From: Epiperipatus broadwayi
Taxonomy: Eukaryota; Onychophora; Udeonychophora; Euonychophora; Peripatidae
Reading direction: 5' to 3'
Assembly (NCBI GenBank): GCA_028023455.1
Contig: JAQFVV010000157.1
Coordinates: forward strand, 1,490,001-1,554,000
DNA: 64,000 nucleotides
In this document: positions 57,480 to 64,000 of the stretch, in pieces
Position numbering within the stretch: position 1 is the first letter of the stretch
Layout of the letters: each line of letters opens with the position of its first letter
Position numbers and translations under genes: made by a program
The notes under the pieces: generated by a model
Told to the model about the DNA's origin: nothing
The model's input: the letters and a program-made list of their open reading frames with translations, nothing else
Databases searched by the model: none

Positions 57480-58740
57480 ATAGTCGACTGTTTCAATACC
57501 AAATGATTGGAAGAATGCAGTACTAATATTAATATTTAAAAAAGGTGATAAAAAAGATATTAGAAATTAACCTATTAGTCTTTTATTAGTTCTATACACA
57601 AAATTTTTACCAAAATAATTACAACTCATCTACAATAAACTTTGGATTTCAACCAAACAAAAGAACAAGCTTGGTTTAAAAGTGGTTTTAGTACAGTACA
57701 TCACATCCAAGTATGAGAGAAGTTATAGAAAGGACTTATCAATATGAGTTGCCATTGTGCTTTGGATTTGTAGATTATGAAAAGGCATTTGATTTTACAA
57801 ACATTTCTCAGAATATGTTAAATTCTGAAGAATATTTATAAAAATGCAACAACAGCAATTAGATTTCATAGTGATACTAGGAAGATTAACTTTGAGAAGG
57901 ATGTACAACAGAGTGACTCCATATCTCCAAAACTTTTTATAGCAGTTTTGCAAGAATTATTTTGTGGATTAAAATGGGAAGCTAAGGGAATAAAAATATA
58001 TGAAGATTATTTGAGTCATCTAGATTTTCAGATGATGTAGTTACTTTTACAATTAATGCTTTAGACCTTCAATAAATGTTATATGAGTTATCAGATGAAA
58101 TTTAAAAAATTGGATTAAAAATAAATGTTAAAAAAATTGAAGTAATGTTCATTTCATTTTCTCAAAAGATGGCAATAAAGATTAACAATGATGACTTAGA
58201 ATACATTACACAACTACAAATATTTTGGTCAAATTTTTACTACAGATAGAAACAACGGATGAAATTATCATAGAATTATACTTGGTTGTGATGATTTTAA
58301 TAGAAATAATATTAAAAGGAAATATATCTGTGTTTGAATCTGAGATTTGGACACATAACAAAAGAGCAAGAGACTTCAGACTAATCAATGAAGAGATGTT
58401 TAGAAATAGAATAATAAGAAAAGAGTGAAAATGAAGTACATGGGTGAGAGAACAAACAGATGTTATTGATATCATTGAAAGAATTAAAAAACTGAAGAGG
58501 AGTTGGGCTGGACATATTGCTAGAAGAGATAATAAAAGATGGACAGTTGAAATCTTAAACTGGATTCAAGAGCTGTAAAAGGCCTAGAAAACCCACATGT
58601 GAGATGGATGGATGAAATAAGGTGTGCTGAGGTGATGTGGAGAAGAGAAACTAGAGATCAGAAAATATGGATTGAATTTAGAGAGACTATCCTGTAGTGG
58701 ATCAATAATGGTTTTAAATGATGATGATGAAAGGATTAGA
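57480..58740 (+). pseudogene. LINE reverse transcriptase and 3' end (RTE-like)
   Basis: Over several frames: a DWKNAVL-like start, then FKKGDKKDIRN near 57535-57565; QTKEQAWFKSGFSTVHHIQ; CFGFVDYEKAFDF (motif A, Asp intact) near 57760-57795; KNIYKNATTAIRF; QQSDSISPKLFIAVLQELF (motif B, 'QGD-ISPKLF'); YLSHLDF then DDVV (motif C) near 58010-58045; and ELSDEI. The C-terminal part has RSWAGHIARRDNKRW and DQKIWIEFRETI, the usual end of RTE-type LINE proteins. It ends in an ATGATGATGA tail at 58718-58731. The endonuclease is missing. It is the same family as the scrap at 1540-2030. Confidence 0.85.
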
Positions 58741-58744
58741 ATAT

Positions 58745-59600
58745 ATTGTGTGAAATGTAATATTTCAAACACCTTTCTTCATTGATATAGAATTACAAGC
58801 TTTTTATTCTTATAAATTAATTTCTTATGCGACAGCACTTATATATCTCAAATATCAGGGAATTGTTCTGTAAAACCAATGTGGGATCATCTTTATGTTG
58901 AACTAAACATTTGAAATCTATACTTGCTCTTAGAATAGTAGATAATTCACCTTTGTATATCTGGATATATCTTGCAATATGACCATCTTCAAGTGGCATA
59001 AACTTTGTAATATTCTATTACTTTATCTATTGTCATAAATTAGAAGCAAGTTATTGATTTATTTTATTCTCTAATATTTTCAAATTATAATACTGTCAAA
59101 TATTGTATCCTATACAATATTTTACTTATTTTTTGTGGTTTTCTCTTTTTTGTAAATTAACTCTGAACTCTTATCTACATGATTGTTTTTTTTAGGGATG
59201 CATTTTATAACTAGAATAACCATATTCCTTACTTTGTACTTAATGATAACAAAATGTTATATGTTTATAGCTTTCTTGTTAAGTAACAGGTTTCTATAGG
59301 CATCATTATTTGAGTTTGTGGCAAGATTTCGCTTATGCTGATCTTCTTTGGCTTTTTACACTTCCATTTTGTTCTCCATGGATTTTTTGATTCACTTCTA
59401 TTTACACATCTAAATCCATTTATTCTATTTACCATTCTGCTTCAAAATTCTTTCTGAATATTCATACAACTCCGTTTCATATTTTCTACTAATTTTTTTG
59501 GACTCTTGTAACTTTTCCATGATTTATAGCATATTTTCTAGATGTTTTTCCCTACTCTGCCATATTCTTTCAAATTCATACTAACTACAATAATTAAAAC
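58745..59600. other. No gene seen
   Basis: AT-rich, no supported feature. Confidence 0.4.
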
Positions 59601-59604
59601 TTTC

Positions 59605-59705
59605 TTTTTTTTTCTTCTCATGTGTCATAGCATCAGCCGGGAAGTGAACCCGCTATCCCAGGACAACTGCTTGTAAAGCAGCTGTCACTGACCTCCCGAC
59701 CACCA
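59605..59705 (-). repeat. tRNA-Val(UAC)-like retroposed sequence
   Basis: On the minus strand 59705-59632 reads as a tRNA-like unit. The anticodon stem GCTGC/GCAGT surrounds the loop TTTACAA (anticodon TAC). A T arm with B-box-like GGTTCACTTCC follows. The acceptor stem does not close and the D arm is degenerate. Downstream is ATGACACATGAGAAG and then a run of A. This is a tRNA-derived SINE head or tRNA pseudogene, not a functional tRNA. Confidence 0.6.
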
Positions 59706-60295
59706 ATGCTTGACTAATTAAAGCTTTCTTTTATTGAATTTTTCAATAATAAAACACATTGAGAATTACTCTCCACTTCAAAAATATTATCCACCATTGA
59801 TTCATTATTATAATGCTCTGCCTTTCTCTATATTCGTTGATTAATGTAATTTATCTTTTGTTTAAAGAATGGTATTATCCTAAAGTTAATGCTTTAAAAT
59901 GATATTCCAATACCAAAATTGTTTTATTCAGATTGTGTTTTAATGATAAATAGTTTAATTATGTCCCTATTCAGAGAAGCCAAATTACAATGTAATGGAA
60001 TCCCGTTACACAGATCAATATCAGTTAATGTAATTCAAAGGTGGTAATTTTCAATATTAACTATATCATAACACTCCTGCTAAAAAAATGTGTCCAGGTA
60101 TTATAATCACGAATCCATTCACACACTATTGAAAAATAATAGATGAAGCAGTGCTCTATACAACCCATATTCCTGATCTAAATATTAAGATTAATATTGA
60201 GTTTTATGGCCAAAATAAAGTTGTAACTGAATACTAATGTAATTCATATTATCAAATCGATTTTATAAGATCTCTGGACCAATAAATATTAGCAA

Positions 60296-62519
60296 TACAG
60301 GCAGTCCCCTATATACGAACACTCGAATTTCGTTATTACATAATCGCTTTTGGACTTTTATCTATGCACATACTTTCATATATAATTAGTGCTATTCACT
60401 GTAGAAAGAAATGGGTATTCAAAATTGTACATTATTTTAGTACCTTAATACGGTAATTAAAAAATTCCTTTTAGTAATTAGTGCTACAAATTTACAGTAA
60501 CTGATAAAAAAAACTATTTAAATACATTCGTAATTGAATTTTTTCTAAAGAAAGATAAACATTGGAATTTAGAAAATAATTAAAAGTATATTTTTTAGAG
60601 AACAATAAGTACTTCTATAAAATACAATAAATCCTCCCATCTTTCGGACATTAATTACTTTTATTTTTAGCTTTGTCACAGACTGCCTTGAACAGGATCG
60701 TTCTGATTAGCGCTCGTTTTTAAAAGTAGCTTGCGTGTGATTACATTATGTATACACTGAATATATTTCTATTTTGGTAAATTTTTTCATTCTTATTCAT
60801 TAAAAACATGAGCAAGAAACAAAAAAGCAGCAGTGTTGATATAATCAAAAAGAAATCCAGTCTCATAATCCCCAAATGGTCAAAACAAAAATGGGCATAA
60901 ATTAAACATTCTGAAAATGGTGAATCTTTTGTTTCAATAGCATGTTCGTGTAATTTAAACCAATCAACAATATATATAATTGTGAAAAACAAGAACAAAA
61001 TTAAGGAATATGTTAAAAATTGTGGAAATATTTCTTTAAAGATTGTTTCAAAAAGATATGGCAGAGTAATGAATGAAATGGATAAATCTTTGGCTTTATG
61101 GTCTGAAGATCAACATCAAAAAGGCATCCCAGTGAGTTTATCAATTATTCAATTTAAGGCTCTTAGTTTGCATGAAGATTGAAATAAAGAATTAAAAAAA
61201 GACTCTGCTGTTAAATTTGTAGAAAGCATTGGATGGTTTCACAAATTTAAAATGAGATATTCTTTACATAATATTAAATGTATTGGGGAAGATGCCAGTG
61301 CAGATAAGAAAGCTGCAAATGAATTTATTTCCACTTTCTCTAATATCATTAAAGATGAAGCTTATTTACCATGCCTAGTCTTCAATGTAGATGAGACAGG
61401 ATTATTTTGGAAAAAATATGTTTTATGTACATATATAGCAAAGAAAGAATCAATTGCACCTGGGTATAAACCTTCTATATACAGATTAACATTGCTTTTT
61501 GGAAGTAATTTAGCTGATGATTTTAAATTGAAGTTAATGCTAATTTATCAGACAGAAAATTCTAGAGTATTGAAAGGAAAAGATAAAAGAATGCTTCCAG
61601 TTATTTGGAAATCAAATCCTAAAGCCTGGGCTAGTGCACAGCTATTTCAAGATTGGTTCTCATACCATTTTGTGCCTTTTGTTAGGCAATATTGTAATGA
61701 GAATAATTTACCATTTAAAACACTATTGCTCTCAGATAATTCTCCTGGACATCCAAAATCTCTAAAAATATTATATCCAGAAGTTAATGTTGTGTTTATC
61801 CCTCCCAATACCACAAGTGAAATACAACCTTCCATTGCTAATCAAGTTGAATGATTAAGAATGTGAAACGTAGAATGAGAATGTGTAGCCAGCAGAAGAG
61901 TTTAGTTAAGTTAAACTTTCTTAGAGTATAGCTAATAGTTATACATTATTTTTTTGTATTAAGTTGTTAATAAATGAGTGGAATGAAATAAGAGAGTCAA
62001 CAATGAAAGATTGTTGGAAAAAAATATATTCACAAATGATGAATGCTTCTATGGACATTGAAGAAATTCCTGAAGATATCACCACTTAAATAGTCAATAT
62101 AATGAATGAAATAAATTTAGATGTCATATGATGAAGATATTGATGAATTAATGCAATCTCACTCATTAAACTACAGGAGATGAATGAAATACAAAATGAA
62201 GAAAAACCTGATAATAAACTTATTGTTAAGAGTTTGACAATCAAGAACATGAATATGCATCTTGACAAATTTTTGACCATCATGGAAGAATGTGATCCCA
62301 ATGGATAGAGTATATCTTGTGTATGAAGGACAATAGAAAAAGACACAATATTATAGAATTCTTTATCAAGAGAAGAAAAAGAATACAATTCAATTAAGCC
62401 TTGATAAATTTGGAAACAAAACTCCAGATACTAATCAATAAAAAATTAATATTGTATTTTGAAAACCCTTTTTGATATGTCAGGAACCAATTAAGTTCAT
62501 AACTAGGGGACTGCCTGTA
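60296..62519 (+). mobile_element. Tigger/pogo DNA transposon, complete ends, TA TSD
   Basis: CAGGCAGTCCCCTATATACG at 60298 is mirrored by TAGGGGACTGCCTG ending at 62517, with imperfect extension to about 23 bp (GAAC shared). TA flanks both sides (60296-60297 and 62518-62519). The 2,220-bp interior encodes one transposase in + orientation. The CAGGCA... termini and TA duplication are those of the pogo/Tigger branch of Tc1/mariner. Confidence 0.92.
60808..61854 (+). pseudogene. Tigger-type transposase, two in-frame stops
   Basis: ATG at 60808 opens a single frame running to TGA at 61852-61854, interrupted only by TAA (60898) and TGA (61180). N-terminus: basic, with a psq-like helix-turn-helix (SIACSCNLNQSTIYIIVKN). 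Middle: CENP-B-type DNA-binding segment (LWSEDQHQKGIPVS, VESIGWFHKFKMRYSLHN). Core: FNVDETGLFWKK (first Asp), RLTLLFGSNLADDFKLKLML, WASAQLFQDWFSYHFVPF, LLLSDNSPGHPKSL (second Asp) and FIPPNTTSEIQPS. The third acidic residue, normally in 'QPMDQG', is not evident. A related tail (DCWKKIYSQMM) follows in another frame near 62010. It is relatively young but inactive. Confidence 0.9.
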
Positions 62520-63014
62520 TATACACTAATTGGTATAACAAATTTAAAATAAGTGAATGTTTCTTTGGATGGTTGACCAGCAGATTTAATGCAGACTTTT
62601 TTCAGGAATAGACTACACATTTTTCTTGAATAATGGTCAATGTTCTTACACTTGACTACTAACTACAAAATCATTTCTTTCCTAAACTGTATCCCATTGA
62701 CTTATGTAAACATCAATTACTATTAAGAGATTGTTGATGTTTACGTAACTTAGAGGAGATATAATTACTTCTATTTCAATTACTTATATTTAATGTATAA
62801 TTATTTATTAGTTCTTTCCTTAATAACTAGGATCAAACTACTTAATAATAAGGACATTTGTAAATCTTAGCAGTCTGAAATTTCACTTGCAAATGTTTAA
62901 TTTTAAACATAAATAATTATATTACTTCTGCCCATGTACTAATAAGTAAAATTGTATTAAACCATTCAAACATCACATGATCACCATTTCCTATGCTTAG
63001 ACAAGCTGTTAATC
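62520..63014. other. No gene seen
   Basis: A GATGTTTAC-type inverted pair at 62705-62745 (TTATGTAAACATCAA with TTGATGTTTACGTAA-like) forms a small hairpin. A CATCACATGATCACC block near 62970 resembles the LINE 3' end at 14017. Confidence 0.4.
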
Positions 63015-63146
63015 CAGTAGCAAACTCTCCAAACAGTAGTGAGATAGTGATGCTAGAAGGTTTGTGTTTATACACAAATTTTCTAGTATCCATTGAAAAC
63101 TATGGCTTGCACTAGGTGGCACTACTGTGTGGAGAGTTTGCTACTG
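63015..63146. mobile_element. 132-bp TIR MITE, hAT-style ends
   Basis: CAGTAGCAAACTCTCC then AAACAGTAGTG is mirrored by CACTACTGTGTGG then AGAGTTTGCTACTG: 26 of 27 positions pair. A CAG start is common in hAT elements, but no 8-bp target duplication is seen. An inner TTTGTGT..ACACAAA palindrome sits near 63060-63080. Confidence 0.85.
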
Positions 63147-63149
63147 AAG

Positions 63150-64000
63150 TAAAATTGTATAAATGATAGTGATCCTAAATCTTGTAATTTCCTATTGCAC
63201 TCATTCAGTAACATCAGCTAATATTATAGATATGGTACAATTCAGATATAAAATTAAATGTTGGAATTTAAAATTCAGATGCAGTTTGACAACTGAAATT
63301 CAAAATAAAAGAGAGATCAATAATAATCTATTTTCAAACTCATATTTTTAATGATCAATTATATTTGATTTATTAGATGATAATAATAGTCTATAGGTGA
63401 TGAAAATAATTCCATAACTATAATTTGCATAATTGATGCTTAGATAATTATATTTAAACTTTAATTTTCAGAAACTAGTGTCATTAGTTTGTTCATAAAA
63501 ATACAATTTCAATGTAAGAGTGATACATAAAATTATTTCAATTTAATATTGCTGTTTTTTACACCTTTTGCTAGGAATCAATATATTGATTATGAATAAA
63601 AATATTGTATAATGTGTGAACTAGCATTCACATTGATTGTAGATTGGATAAGATCTTTCATTAGCTGTATATAAATCTTTAGGCTGTAGAAATTAAAATA
63701 AAACAAAATGTGGGGGAAATCTATTGATGTTCTCAGATTAACATCTGTGATTTCATGTAAACTTTCATGATGTTTGGCATAGATATGTTCATTGAGGATG
63801 TCTTATCAGGTTAAAGATTATTTTGCATTATGTTTTCAGGAAAAAAGACTTCAAGATACAAAACTATTATCAAAATTTGTTTTGTTTTTTGATTGGTTGT
63901 TAATAATAAATTGTTAATTTTTGAATTGTTTGACTAGAAGAGAAATTAACTGTAAAAGTGTTTAATTGCTTCACAAGTTAAGCACTTTCTGAAGAAATTG
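63150..64000. other. No gene seen
   Basis: AT-rich noncoding DNA. The open frame at 63163-63351 has no recognisable domain. Confidence 0.4.

Noticed and set aside
59632-59705. Functional tRNA-Val gene
   Set aside because: Acceptor stem does not pair, D arm is degenerate and T-loop position 58 is not A.

Overview
The window is AT-rich (roughly three quarters A+T by eye) animal nuclear DNA. Evidence for a metazoan includes GT-AG introns tens of kilobases long, AATAAA poly(A) signals, tRNA-derived SINEs, a Penelope-like element, RTE- and jockey-like LINEs, Ty3/gypsy LTR elements, hAT and Tigger/pogo DNA transposons, and many hairpin MITEs. The mix fits an invertebrate, but I cannot name the phylum from sequence alone. 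There is no bacterial-type gene organisation and no CRISPR array.

One host gene is recognisable, on the + strand. Its last three coding exons lie at 2985-3064, 8706-8781 and 40386-40583. They join in frame and end in a TAA followed by two poly(A) signals. The product is not recognised; the visible C-terminus is hydrophilic and ends in an acidic tail. The two visible introns are 5.6 kb and 31.6 kb and are filled with transposable elements. No coding exon of another host gene could be supported downstream of 40.6 kb.

Layout: (a) 1-8.7 kb: intron with a LINE RT scrap, a SINE scrap, and a 1.38 kb solo LTR (TSD TACC) inside a tandem duplication. (b) 8.97-9.77 kb: a long foldback palindrome just after exon 2. 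(c) 10.4-14.0 kb: a decayed LINE interrupted by a hAT-like DNA element. (d) 16.75-18.7 kb: a hAT relic on the minus strand. (e) 21.3-23.5 kb: a candidate solo LTR holding a 127-bp tandem array. (f) 23.8-33.7 kb: an LTR retrotransposon with about 2.94 kb LTRs, TSD ATAA and gag-protease, but with RT, RNase H and integrase deleted. (g) 34.9-39.4 kb: a palindromic MITE, then an LTR plus RNase H-integrase remnant of a second Ty3/gypsy element on the minus strand, then another MITE. (h) 41.0-41.7 kb: a chimeric SINE-type retroposon with a 19-bp target duplication, and a TIR MITE. (i) 44.4-48.7 kb: repeats of one family with a nested hairpin MITE. (j) 51.2-53.5 kb: a Penelope-like element with an inverted partial copy at its 5' side; both copies end in the same SINE-like tail. 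(k) 57.5-58.7 kb: an RTE-like LINE. (l) 60.3-62.5 kb: a Tigger element complete from TIR to TIR with TA duplication. (m) 63.0-63.15 kb: a small TIR MITE.

The transposon genes look dead, through stops, frameshifts or lost catalytic residues. The most unusual items are the long-LTR, pol-less element, the foldback with an extra internal copy of its left end, the Penelope/SINE tail sharing, and the TSD-flanked chimeric retroposon at 41 kb.
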